Origin: Paraplanobispora siamensis
Lineage (GTDB): Bacteria > Actinomycetota > Actinomycetes > Streptosporangiales > Streptosporangiaceae
Direction of reading: 5' to 3'
Assembly (NCBI RefSeq): GCF_016863175.1
Contig: NZ_BOOJ01000002.1
Coordinates: 124,001 to 188,000, forward strand
DNA length: 64,000 nucleotides
Made by a program: the position numbers and the translations under genes. Below are positions 15,926 to 24,125 of this stretch, piece after piece; position 1 is the stretch's first letter, and each line of letters opens with the position of its first letter. Under the pieces are notes generated by a model that saw nothing but the letters and a program-made list of their open reading frames with translations, was not told the DNA's origin and did not search any database.

Positions 15926-16597
15926 TCACTTCTGACCGAGGGCGGCCACGACCTCCTCGGCGGCTCCGGTGGCGCTCGCCGGGTTCTGGCCGGTCACCAG
16001 CCGGCCGTCGCGCACGACGTGCGGCTCGAAGTCGGGGGCCGAGGAGTGCAGGGCGCCGCGCTCGGTCAGGGCGTCCTGCAGCAGGAACGGCACCGTCCCG
16101 GTGAGCCCGACCGCCTCCTCCTCGGCGTTGGTGAAGGCGGCCACACGCCTGCCCGCGACCAGGTGGGTGCCGTCCGACAGCGTGAGGTTCACCAGGGCCG
16201 ACGGGCCGTGGCAGACGGCGGCCACCACTCCGCCGTTCTCGTAGACGGACCGGGCGAACCCGGCGAGGTCCCCGTCGCCGGGGAAGTCCCACATGGTGCC
16301 GTGGCCGCCGGCGAAGAAGACCGCGTCGTAGCCGGCCGGGTCGAGGTCCGCGACGCGCGGGGTCTTGCGCAGCCGTTCGCCGTACACCTCCAGGAACTCC
16401 TTCTGCACGGGGTCGGCGGGGTCGTATCCGTCCTGCGGGGGCTCGCCGCCCGCGACGCTGGCCAGCTCCACCTCGAATCCGGCCGTACGGAAGACCTGCC
16501 ACGGGTGGGCGGCCTCCGACACGTAGAACCCGGTGCTCCGGCCGGTCTCGCCGAGCCGGTCGTGGCTGGTCAGGATGGTGAGGATGCGCTTCGTCAT
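15926..16597 (-). CDS. DJ-1/PfpI family protein (class I glutamine amidotransferase-like)
   Basis: A 223-residue single-domain protein. The nucleophile elbow AAVCHGPSALV and the preceding FFAGGHGTMWDFP block are those of the Hsp31/YajL-like DJ-1 group, known for glyoxalase III-type activity on methylglyoxal or for protein quality control. The catalytic Cys is present. A neighbouring VOC/glyoxalase-type protein fits a reactive-aldehyde theme, but that is inference. It is transcribed divergently from a LysR regulator with 86 bp between them. The ATG at 16597 has no evident ribosome binding site. An in-frame TTG at 16633 is possible but would overlap the regulatory region. Confidence 0.85.
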   Translation of the reverse strand: MTKRILTILTSHDRLGETGRSTGFYVSEAAHPWQVFRTAGFEVELASVAGGEPPQDGYDPADPVQKEFLEVYGERLRKTPRVADLDPAGYDAVFFAGGHGTMWDFPGDGDLAGFARSVYENGGVVAAVCHGPSALVNLTLSDGTHLVAGRRVAAFTNAEEEAVGLTGTVPFLLQDALTERGALHSSAPDFEPHVVRDGRLVTGQNPASATGAAEEVVAALGQK

Positions 16598-16646
16598 GCA
16601 CTGAGCATCACCGGTGGCGAGGCATCGGGACAAATAGCCGAGGCCG

Positions 16647-16684
16647 CCCTCCGATATCAGGATTCCGATGGGAGAATCGGAGGG
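16647..16684. promoter_or_regulatory. Inverted repeat between divergent DJ-1 and LysR genes
   Basis: CCCTCCGAT (16647-16655) and its perfect complement (16676-16684) are separated by 20 bp and reach the first base of the LysR start codon. The position in a divergent LysR promoter suggests the LysR binding site controlling both directions. It could also be a small hairpin at the start of the LysR message. Confidence 0.5.
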
Positions 16685-17607
16685 TGGCCGTATCGCTCGA
16701 CCTGCTGCGCACCTTCCTGGCGGTGTACCGCACGGGGTCCGTCACCGCCGCCGCGCACACCCTCGGGCTGGCCCAGCCGACGGTGAGCGCCCAGGTCAAG
16801 GCGCTGGAGGAGGTGCTGGGGCGCCGGTTGTTCGACCGCCTGCCGCGCGGGGTCGCCCCCACGGCCGCCGCCGACGAGCTGGCCCGGCGGCTGGCCGGGC
16901 CCCTCGACGCGCTGGCGGAGGCGGTCGGCGCCGATCTGGACCCGCAGGCGCCGGGCCGCGCCGTCCACCTGGGCGGGCCCGCCGAGCTGATGTCCGCCCG
17001 CGTCATGGGCGTGCTGGCCCCGTTGATCGCCCGTGGCACGCGGATCCGCGTGGAGCTCGGCCTCGCCGACGACCTGCTCGACCTGCTCGCCGCGGGCACG
17101 CTCGATCTCGTCGTCTCGGCGGTCCGCCCCCGCCGCCGCGGCGTGCACGCGACCCCTCTGCTGGACGAGGAGTTCGTCCTGGTGGCCGCTCCCCGGTGGG
17201 CCGACCGCGTGGCGCCGGACGCGGCCCGGCCGGCGGGGGTGCCGGTGGTCGCCTACGCGGAGGATCTCCCGGTCATCCGGCGCTACTGGCGGACCGTGTT
17301 CGGAACCCGGCCGGTCATGTCCGCCGCTCTGGTGATGCCCGACCTGCGCGGAGTCGTGGCCGCCGTGACGGCGGGCGCGGGGATGTCGGTGGTGCCCCGC
17401 TATCTGTGCGAGGAGGAGCTGGCGGCCGGGACGCTCGTCCCGCTCGCCGAGCCCGGACTGCCGCCGATCAACACGCTGTTCCTCGCCGTCAGGGAGGGGG
17501 CGACGGCCCAGCGCGCGGTCGCGGCCGTCCACGACCACCTGCTCCGCTGGGGCAGGCGGTCCCCGGCGCCCGGCGGTGAGCCGGCGGACGCGAGCCGGGG
17601 GACGTGA
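16684..17607 (+). CDS. LysR-family transcriptional regulator
   Basis: A 307-residue regulator with an N-terminal winged helix-turn-helix (residues 4-62, LDLLRTFLAVYRTGSVTAAA then PTVSAQVKALEEVLGRRLF) and a periplasmic-binding-protein-like effector domain from about 90 to 290. The effector is unknown. It starts with GTG and is divergent from the DJ-1/PfpI gene, the usual layout for a LysR protein controlling its neighbour. It converges with the CGNR regulator gene; the 56 bp between the two stops show no perfect hairpin. Confidence 0.93.
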   Translation: MAVSLDLLRTFLAVYRTGSVTAAAHTLGLAQPTVSAQVKALEEVLGRRLFDRLPRGVAPTAAADELARRLAGPLDALAEAVGADLDPQAPGRAVHLGGPAELMSARVMGVLAPLIARGTRIRVELGLADDLLDLLAAGTLDLVVSAVRPRRRGVHATPLLDEEFVLVAAPRWADRVAPDAARPAGVPVVAYAEDLPVIRRYWRTVFGTRPVMSAALVMPDLRGVVAAVTAGAGMSVVPRYLCEEELAAGTLVPLAEPGLPPINTLFLAVREGATAQRAVAAVHDHLLRWGRRSPAPGGEPADASRGT

Positions 17608-17663
17608 GCCCGGCGGTCGCGGCGGTCGCGGGCGCCGTGGTCCCGGCGGCGCCGTCGCGGGGG

Positions 17664-18239
17664 TCAGCGGGTCTTGTGCTGGCGGTAGTGGCGGGCGGCG
17701 CGGGCGCGGTTGCCGCAGCCGACCGAGCACCACTCCTGACGGGCGTGCTCCTTGACGAAATAGAGCACGCAGCGCGGGGCCGGGCAGGTCCGCAGCCGCT
17801 CGCGCTCGGGACCGGCCAGCAGGGCGATCGCCGAGGAGGCGAGGGCGGCGCGGATGCGCGGCGACCAGGCGGCCTCGGCGGCGGGGACGGTCCTGGCCAC
17901 CGGCGCGCCCTCGTCGGGCCACTCCAGGCGCGGAGCCAGCGGTACGGCCAGCGCGGCGGCGTTGACCAGGTCGAGCGACTCGGCGAACCCCGGGAGTCGG
18001 TGGGCGTCGGCGCCGCTGGCCGGGTCCGGCGCGACGGCGCGGGCGAACAGGGCGCGTACGGCCTGCCGCAGCTCGACCACCTCGCGGCGCAGGTCCTCGG
18101 TGGCGGTGAACCCGGGGTCGATCCCCAGCTCGGCGGCGTGCTCGCGGGCCCAGGCGGTCATCCCCGCCACGTCGGAGAGCGTGTCCGTCAGACCGCTCCG
18201 CGTGGCGCGGACGGTGCTGACGAACTCCAGGGCGAGCAT
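17664..18239 (-). CDS. CGNR zinc-finger/ABATE-domain regulator
   Basis: A 191-residue protein. The N-terminal part (about 1-130) fits the ABATE domain (LEFVSTVR at the start), thought to sense a ligand. The C-terminus holds the CGNR zinc finger: CPAPRC, then WCSVGCGNRARAARHYR, with four Cys and the name-giving CGNR motif, expected to bind DNA. The ATG follows a TAGAAT -10 element by six bases, so the message is probably leaderless. A palindrome at 18248-18269 covers this -10 and resembles the operator before the VOC gene, which suggests autoregulation plus control of the VOC gene. Confidence 0.88.
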   Translation of the reverse strand: MLALEFVSTVRATRSGLTDTLSDVAGMTAWAREHAAELGIDPGFTATEDLRREVVELRQAVRALFARAVAPDPASGADAHRLPGFAESLDLVNAAALAVPLAPRLEWPDEGAPVARTVPAAEAAWSPRIRAALASSAIALLAGPERERLRTCPAPRCVLYFVKEHARQEWCSVGCGNRARAARHYRQHKTR

Positions 18240-18247
18240 CGTCCGAT

Positions 18248-18269
18248 TCTAACGCCTGGAACCGTGAGA
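18248..18269. promoter_or_regulatory. CGNR-type operator overlapping the regulator's -10 element
   Basis: TAACGCCTGGAACCGTGA at 18250-18267 matches TAACGGCTGAATCCGTTA of the VOC operator at 14 of 18 positions, and at 18 of 22 when the flanking TC and GA are included. On the minus strand it ends in the TAGAAT -10 (18247-18252) of the CGNR gene. Confidence 0.65.
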
Positions 18270-18292
18270 CCGGTCGCGGAGCGCGGCCGGCC

Positions 18293-18514
18293 TCACTTGC
18301 GCCGGATCGAGCGGGCGATGATGGCGACGAACCCGGAGAAGGCGAGGCCGCCGAGCACGACCGGGAGCATGACGATCGGCCCCAGCCCCGGCACGGTGAT
18401 GAACAGGATCCCGACCGTGATGAACAGGATGCCGCTGAGCAGGGCCATCCAGTCCGTGCGGTGCCAGCGGCTCCGCACCGGAACCGGGCTGTCGGAACGC
18501 AGGTCAGGCCGCAC
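18293..18514 (-). CDS. Small membrane protein next to a PspC/toastrack gene
   Basis: A 73-residue protein with a basic, Arg-rich start and two adjacent hydrophobic segments (LLSGILFITVGILFITVPGL and IVMLPVVLGGLAFSGFVAII), ending in a basic tail. It overlaps the end of the upstream PspC gene by 11 bp and is on the same strand, so it is probably cotranslated and takes part in the same envelope-stress module. No family name is assigned. Confidence 0.72.
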   Translation of the reverse strand: MRPDLRSDSPVPVRSRWHRTDWMALLSGILFITVGILFITVPGLGPIVMLPVVLGGLAFSGFVAIIARSIRRK

Positions 18515-20324
18515 GGGTCACCTCAACGTCTCCGACGCCGGCCTTGACGGTCAGCACGATGGTCGCGACCTCGCCCTTGGGGGTCACCTCGGGCTCCAGC
18601 ACCTTCTCGTGCCTGACGTCGGCGCCGCCCTGCACCGAATGGTCGATCTCGACGTCGCCCAGCTTGGCGTATCCGGTGACCTCGGCCCTGACGGTAGGCG
18701 GCAGGATGACGGTGATCTGGCCGACCGACACCGACGCCTCGATGACCGTCCGCGAGCCCGGCGCGAACGTCAGGTCGCCGAGGTCCAGGGTGCCCTCGCC
18801 GACGCCCACCGTGTAGGTCCCGGCGATCTCCGAGGTGGTGGCCGGCGCCCAGTCGTAGCTGCCGAACTTCTTCGGAACGTCGCTCATGGCGGACCCCGCG
18901 ATCAGGAAGAGGGCGACGGCGGTGCCCGCCGCGACCAGGGCGGCACCTCGCCCGAACCAGGTCGCGACCAGGAGCCCACCGCCGATGGTGATGAGCATCG
19001 CGCTCCCGGCGACCGTCATGTTGATCGAGCCGGAAGCGGACTGGACCGCCATGATGATCCCTCCAATGATCATGGCCAGGAATATCGTGATGGTCCCGAC
19101 GAAGGCCCGGGGCTGCTTCGGCCGGGGCGGCGGGGCCATCCGCCGGCCGTACTCGGCGAGGTCGTAGAGGATCTGTGGCGAGGGTCCCCGGCGGGGGTCC
19201 AGCGGCCGGTAGGGGCCGTACGGGGCGAAGGGCTCGCCGGAGGAGTCGAACGAGGGCGTGAGCCTCGGGCGGGGTCCGGGGCCGGGGTGCGGGCCGGCGG
19301 GGGAGCCCTGGTAGGGGTTGTGAGGGCCGAAGCCCGGCTCCGCGGGAGCCTGCGGACCGCCGTGGCCCGGCTCCGTGGGAGGCGCCTGGGGACCGCCGTC
19401 CGCCGGCCCGGCGGGCGGCCGGGTGGCGAGTCTGTCGCGCGCCGCGGCCATGCGGGCGTGCGCGGCGGAGATCGCCTCGTTGACCAGCCGGGTCCGCTCG
19501 GCGAGGTCGCGCTCGGCGGCGGTGAGGCGGCTGTCGACACCCGGGGACGCGGGGCCCGACGACGCCGCGATGGGGGAGTCGGCGTCCGGGCGCGCGGAAT
19601 CCGGCGGGACGGGTCCCGACGACGCGGCGATCGGAGAGTCGGCGTCCGGGCGTGCGGGGCCCGGCGGCGCGGGCGGCGGGGGAAGGTACGGCGCCGTCGG
19701 CGGGGACGGGGCGTCCGGGCCCGCGAGGGGCGGGTACGCGGCGTGCGGGGGCGGCGGGAAACCGGTGGGGCCCTGCTCCGGATGCCCGGCCACCGGCCGG
19801 GAGGCCGCCGCGGGACCGGTGCGGCGCGCGTTGCGCAGCCGCTCGGGCAGCGTCCTGGCCAGGGCCAGCAGGTCGACGCCGCGGGCGTGGGCGGTGAGGA
19901 GGGCGACGGCGAACACGGTGCCCACCACGAGAGAGGGCGTGCCGAAGTTGCCGGAGCTCAGGTTGATGATCAGGCCGAAGGCGAAGACACCGGTCAGCAG
20001 GGCCATCACGGTCTCGGCGTCGAAGTCGCGCCGCGTCCACTGCTCCATGTGGCCGGGGGCGCCGTCGGGTTCCCGCATCAGCAGGAACGCCGCGATGTAG
20101 AGGATGACGCCGACCCCCGAGGCGAGCACCAGCATCGCGAAGCCGACGCGGAAGAGCACCGGGTCGACCCGGGCGTGACGGCCCAGGCCCGCGCACACCC
20201 CCGTCAGGATGCGCCCCTCGCTGCTGCGGCGGAGCCTGCGCTCCTCGCCGGCGGCGGTGGCGACGGTGGACGGCGGGTCGGGCGAGATGCTCGCCGGGTC
20301 CTGGGGGCTCCCGGTGTCGGTCAT
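18504..20324 (-). CDS. PspC-domain membrane protein with C-terminal toastrack (LiaF-like) domain
   Basis: A 606-residue protein. Residues about 30-90 are a PspC domain (GRILTGVCAGLGRHARVDPVLFR, then a hydrophobic segment). Two or three more membrane segments follow. Next comes a Pro/Ala-rich linker of about 250 residues with a duplicated block ARPDADSPIAASSGP, then further helices and a C-terminal beta-rich repeat region (GTYTVGVGEGTLDLGDL to VGDVEVTRAA) of the toastrack/DUF4097 type also seen in LiaF. It probably senses envelope stress and signals to the divergently encoded PspC-histidine kinase. Start ATG at 20324. The 142-bp gap to the kinase gene holds both promoters. Confidence 0.82.
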   Translation of the reverse strand: MTDTGSPQDPASISPDPPSTVATAAGEERRLRRSSEGRILTGVCAGLGRHARVDPVLFRVGFAMLVLASGVGVILYIAAFLLMREPDGAPGHMEQWTRRDFDAETVMALLTGVFAFGLIINLSSGNFGTPSLVVGTVFAVALLTAHARGVDLLALARTLPERLRNARRTGPAAASRPVAGHPEQGPTGFPPPPHAAYPPLAGPDAPSPPTAPYLPPPPAPPGPARPDADSPIAASSGPVPPDSARPDADSPIAASSGPASPGVDSRLTAAERDLAERTRLVNEAISAAHARMAAARDRLATRPPAGPADGGPQAPPTEPGHGGPQAPAEPGFGPHNPYQGSPAGPHPGPGPRPRLTPSFDSSGEPFAPYGPYRPLDPRRGPSPQILYDLAEYGRRMAPPPRPKQPRAFVGTITIFLAMIIGGIIMAVQSASGSINMTVAGSAMLITIGGGLLVATWFGRGAALVAAGTAVALFLIAGSAMSDVPKKFGSYDWAPATTSEIAGTYTVGVGEGTLDLGDLTFAPGSRTVIEASVSVGQITVILPPTVRAEVTGYAKLGDVEIDHSVQGGADVRHEKVLEPEVTPKGEVATIVLTVKAGVGDVEVTRAA

Positions 20325-20466
20325 GTTCTCATCGTGGCCCCTCTCCCGGTCCGCCCGCATCCGGGACACCCCTGAGTCGTCCCCGATGAGGGGGGTCGTT
20401 CTCAGGGGCGTGCCAGGGGAAGTCCCGATGCGCCGGGCCGCCGGGACGTGTGACGATGACGGAGTT

Positions 20467-21708
20467 ATGGCTGACCGACAGACGTCGCGCGGACCCGCCG
20501 CGGACAAGACATCCAACGACGCGGCACCCGCGACCTCCGAGGGGACCGACCTCCTGCGGCTGATCAGGCCGGTGGAGGGGCGGCTGGTGGCCGGCGTGGC
20601 CCAGGGCGTGGCCGACCAGCTCAGGCTCGACCCGGTGGTGCTGCGGCTGGCCTTCGTGCTGCTCACGGTGCTGGACGGGATCGGCGCCGTGGCGTACGCG
20701 GCGCTGTGGATGTTCACCCCGCGCGCGCCGTACGAGGGCAGGGATCCCGGGCGCGACTGGAGCCAGATCGCCGCCTACGGCGCGATCGCCCTGGCGCTGA
20801 TGGCCCTGGGCTGGCTCACCGGCGCCTCGGCGGGCGGGATCGGCGCCTGGCCGATCGCGGTCGGCGGGATCGGCTCGCTGATCCTGTGGCAGCAGGCCGA
20901 CCCCGACCGGCGGCGGCGCTGGATGGACTCGACGGTGGGGCAGGCACGCAAGAGCTGGGTCCGCACGATCGCGGGCCTGGTGCTCGTGGTCGTCGGCGCG
21001 ATCGGGTTCCTGGCCCTCAACGACGAGCTGGGCAAGGCCCAGCCCGGCTTCGTGTTCACGCTCGTGGTCGTGGGCGGCGTCGCGCTCATCGCCGCGCCCT
21101 GGCTGGCCGGGCTGTGGAAGGAGCTCCAGCGTGAGCGGCGCGAGCGCATCCGGCAGGAGGAACGGGCGGAGTTCGCCGCGCACGTGCACGACTCGGTGCT
21201 GCACACGCTGACGTTGATCCAGCGCAACGCGCACGACTCCCGAGAGGTGATGCGCCTGGCCCGCTCCCAGGAGCGCGAGCTGCGCAACTGGCTCTACCAG
21301 CCCAAGCAGGACGCCGACGCGTCGGTGGCCGCCGCCGTACGGCGGGTCGCCGCCGAGGAGGAGGACGCCCACGGGGTGCCCATCGAGGTCGTCTGCGTGG
21401 GAGACTGCCCGTTGACGCCTGAACTGTCCGCCATGATGCAGGCCGCACGCCAGGCGATGGTCAACGCCGCGAAATACTCCGGCTCATCGGTCGTCTCCGT
21501 CTACGCGGAGGTGGAGCCGGGCGAGGTCACCGTCTTCGTCCGGGACCGGGGTGTCGGGTTCGACATGAGCGAGGTGCCCGAGGACCGGATGGGGATCCGC
21601 CAGTCGATCATCGGGAGGATGGAGCGCAACGGGGGCAGCGCCCGGGTGCGGACCGAGCTCGGCGAGGGTACGGAAGTGATGTTGACCATGAAGCTGGAGA
21701 GCTCGTGA
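20467..21708 (+). CDS. PspC-domain sensor histidine kinase (LiaS/NarL-type)
   Basis: A 413-residue membrane kinase. An N-terminal PspC domain (about 35-95, [20 protein letters not shown]) precedes several transmembrane helices. The dimerisation and phosphoacceptor segment is [20 protein letters not shown], and a HATPase_c domain follows with the N box (NAAKYS), DRGVGFD and a GEGTEVML end. The ATG at 20467 has GGAG five bases upstream, so the longer frame opening at 20209 is not used. The response regulator gene follows after 60 bp. Together with the toastrack protein this resembles the LiaFSR or PspC-TCS envelope-stress systems. Confidence 0.9.
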   Translation: MADRQTSRGPAADKTSNDAAPATSEGTDLLRLIRPVEGRLVAGVAQGVADQLRLDPVVLRLAFVLLTVLDGIGAVAYAALWMFTPRAPYEGRDPGRDWSQIAAYGAIALALMALGWLTGASAGGIGAWPIAVGGIGSLILWQQADPDRRRRWMDSTVGQARKSWVRTIAGLVLVVVGAIGFLALNDELGKAQPGFVFTLVVVGGVALIAAPWLAGLWKELQRERRERIRQEERAEFAAHVHDSVLHTLTLIQRNAHDSREVMRLARSQERELRNWLYQPKQDADASVAAAVRRVAAEEEDAHGVPIEVVCVGDCPLTPELSAMMQAARQAMVNAAKYSGSSVVSVYAEVEPGEVTVFVRDRGVGFDMSEVPEDRMGIRQSIIGRMERNGGSARVRTELGEGTEVMLTMKLESS

Positions 21709-21768
21709 CCCGGGGGGCGCGGGTGGCGGGGGCGTCGGCGAAGTGAACGAGGATCGGTGAGGAAGCAC

Positions 21769-22407
21769 ATGGGCAACGTCAGAGTTCTGATCGTCGACGA
21801 CCACCGGTTGTTCCGCTCCGGGGTCCGGGCCGAGCTGGGCGAGTCCATCGAGGTGATCGGCGAGGCCGAGGACGTGGAGTCCGCGGTCAAGACGATCGCG
21901 GAGCTCCAGCCCGACGTGGTCCTGCTCGACGTGCACATGCCCGGCGGCGGCGGCCAGGAGGTCCTGCGCCGCGTTTTGGGCTCGGGCTCGCAGGTCCGCT
22001 TCCTCGCCCTGTCGGTCTCCGACGCCGCCGAGGACGTCATCGGCGTGATCCGGGGCGGCGCCCGGGGCTACGTCACCAAGACGATCAGCGGCCGCGAGCT
22101 CACCGACGCCATCCGCCGGGTGGCCGAGGGCGACGCGGTCTTCTCCCCCCGGCTGGCCGGGTTCGTGCTGGACGCCTTCGCCTCCACCGAGGCCCCGCCG
22201 ATCGACCCCGAGCTGGACTCCCTGACCCAGCGCGAGCGCGAGGTCCTGCGGCTGATCGCCCGGGGCTACGCCTACAAGGAGATCGCCAAGGAGCTGTTCA
22301 TCTCCGTCAAGACCGTCGAGACCCACGTCTCGTCCGTGCTGCGCAAGCTCCAGCTCTCCAACCGCCACGAGCTCTCCCGCTGGGCCACCGCCCGGAGGCT
22401 GGTCTAG
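21769..22407 (+). CDS. NarL/LuxR-family response regulator
   Basis: A 212-residue regulator. The receiver domain (1-120) carries the acidic pair VDDHRLFR, the phosphorylated Asp in VVLLDVHMPG and the conserved Lys in GYVTKTI. The C-terminal LuxR helix-turn-helix (about 148-205) reads LTQREREVLRLIARGYAYKEIAKEL up to HVSSVLRKLQ. It is the cognate partner of the kinase just upstream. ATG at 21769 is preferred because GAGGA lies five bases before it; GTG at 21757 is in frame. It converges with the chemoreceptor gene 21 bp downstream. Confidence 0.92.
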   Translation: MGNVRVLIVDDHRLFRSGVRAELGESIEVIGEAEDVESAVKTIAELQPDVVLLDVHMPGGGGQEVLRRVLGSGSQVRFLALSVSDAAEDVIGVIRGGARGYVTKTISGRELTDAIRRVAEGDAVFSPRLAGFVLDAFASTEAPPIDPELDSLTQREREVLRLIARGYAYKEIAKELFISVKTVETHVSSVLRKLQLSNRHELSRWATARRLV

Positions 22408-22428
22408 CCGCCGCCTTCCGTACGGGGC

Positions 22429-23388
22429 TCAGCTGCCGCGCAGGACGGTCAGGAAGCGGGAGACCTCGGCGCGCAGGTGCTCGGCCATGCTCGCCAGGCC
22501 CCTGATGTCCTGCCCGGCTGCGGCGTGGTCGCCGCCGTCGACGGCGTTCGCGATGCTCTGGGCGAGGGCGTCCATGTCGCGGATGGTCACGCCGATGGTC
22601 TCGATGACGCCGGTGCCCTCGCCGGCGGCGGACCGGACCGAGGCGACCTGCTGGACGATCTTCTCGCTGGCCTCGGCCGTCTGCGTGGCCAGCTGCTTGA
22701 CCTCCGAGGCGACGACCGCGAAGCCGCGCCCGGCCTCTCCCGCGCGGGCCGACTCGATGGTGGCGTTGAGGGCCAGCAGCCGCGTCTGCCCGGCGACCTG
22801 GGAGATCAGGTTGACGACCTGCTGGATCTCCTGGGCGGAGTCCTCCATCCGGCCGACCGCCTCCTTGGCCGACTCGGCCTGCCGTACCGACGTCTCCGCC
22901 GAGGAGGCCAGACCGGCCGCCGAGTCGCCGAGCCGGGTGGCCGCGGCGGCGACCTGCTCGGCCACGGCCATGACGGCCGACTCCAGCTCGTCGGCCAGCC
23001 GCAGCCGGGTCTGCCCGACGGAGGCGGCCGCCGCCGCGGACTCCGCCATGGAGGCGCGGGCCCGGTTGATGGCGGAGGCGCTGGCGCGGAAGGAGCCCGG
23101 CATGCCCTCCAGGATGAACCGGCGGTGGAAGCGGCCCTCGCTGGCGGCCTCCAGGGACGCGGCGGCCTCCCGGACGAACGCGTCCATGCGGTCGATCATG
23201 CGGTTGAGCTCGTGACGCAGCTCGACGAGCTCGGGCCGGTCCTCGGAGCCGGGGATGTGGCGGACCCGGGCCTCGAAGTCGCCGGCGGCGCCGAGCCTGC
23301 ACACCCTCAGCATCTCGGCCAGCGCCTGCTCGGTCACCGCGTGGGGCTCCGGGTCGGTCGGGCCCTTCCCTCCGGGCAGGATCCTCAT
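22429..23388 (-). CDS. Soluble methyl-accepting chemotaxis-type signalling protein
   Basis: A 319-residue protein without a transmembrane segment. Residues about 1-120 are a helical input region. The rest is the chemoreceptor coiled coil with a canonical hairpin tip ([20 protein letters not shown], then [23 protein letters not shown]), the part that contacts CheA and CheW. Length is short for the class, as in cytoplasmic Aer-like receptors. Its start overlaps the stop of the PAS gene as ATGA, so the pair is coupled: the PAS protein may be the sensor and this the output. No cheA, cheW or flagellar gene lies in the window. Confidence 0.85.
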   Translation of the reverse strand: MRILPGGKGPTDPEPHAVTEQALAEMLRVCRLGAAGDFEARVRHIPGSEDRPELVELRHELNRMIDRMDAFVREAAASLEAASEGRFHRRFILEGMPGSFRASASAINRARASMAESAAAAASVGQTRLRLADELESAVMAVAEQVAAAATRLGDSAAGLASSAETSVRQAESAKEAVGRMEDSAQEIQQVVNLISQVAGQTRLLALNATIESARAGEAGRGFAVVASEVKQLATQTAEASEKIVQQVASVRSAAGEGTGVIETIGVTIRDMDALAQSIANAVDGGDHAAAGQDIRGLASMAEHLRAEVSRFLTVLRGS

Positions 23389-23900
23389 CGCGTCACGTCC
23401 TCTCCGGCCAGAGACCACACGAACTCGTCGTAGGTCATTCCTCGCTCCTTCAGCGTCTTGTCCAGCAGTGCGGTCGAGGCGGCGATCGCGTCGGCGGGGC
23501 GGGCGTGGCGCCGCTCCTCGGCGACGAGGGAGGCGTACAGGGCCTGGATCTCCCGTACGGCGTCCCTGCCGGGCACCCGCCGGTTGGAGTGGTAGGCGAT
23601 GGTCCGCCCGGCGGCGTCCCTGCTCGGGGTGACGTGCGCGAGCACCCAGTAGTGGGCGCCGTCCCGAGCGAGGTTCAGCACGTACGCGAAGATCTCGCCG
23701 CCCTGCCGGATCTCCTCCCACAGCAGCGCGAAGACGCACCGCGGCATGTCGGGGTGGCGGATGATGTTGTGCGGCTGCCCCAGCAGCTCCTGCTCCGGAT
23801 ACGCCGACACGCGGACGAAGACGTCGTTGGCATAGGTGATGCGACCCTGGAGATCCGTCTTGGTGACGATGATCTCGTCAGGGGCGAAGGTCCGTTCCAT
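23385..23900 (-). CDS. PAS-domain protein, Aer-like sensor
   Basis: A 171-residue single PAS domain protein. The sequence from [20 protein letters not shown], through [15 protein letters not shown], to the [20 protein letters not shown] segment is the arrangement of aerotaxis receptor Aer, which binds FAD. A flavin or another small ligand is therefore likely, by inference. The C-terminal helices could bind the coupled chemoreceptor-like protein encoded next. Start chosen at ATG 23900 because it begins just before the PAS fold; an in-frame extension to 24053 is poorly conserved in style and lacks support. Confidence 0.82.
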   Translation of the reverse strand: MERTFAPDEIIVTKTDLQGRITYANDVFVRVSAYPEQELLGQPHNIIRHPDMPRCVFALLWEEIRQGGEIFAYVLNLARDGAHYWVLAHVTPSRDAAGRTIAYHSNRRVPGRDAVREIQALYASLVAEERRHARPADAIAASTALLDKTLKERGMTYDEFVWSLAGEDVTR

Positions 23901-24125
23901 TCCGCTCGGACGGATGGCACTGGCTCGCAATGGGTCGTCTCCGCTCGGTGGGTCGGGTCGTCTCGGGTGAGGGCGCCGTTCGGCGAAATGCGTCACGATG
24001 CCGATCGGCCGGTCCGCCGCCGGATTGAACCCGTGCGGTGTGATGCCCGTCACACGGGTGGCACAACGGCCAGGTGACCTCCGCGCTCATGTACGGCGCG
24101 CATCTCGTGTGCGACTCTGCGGAAT

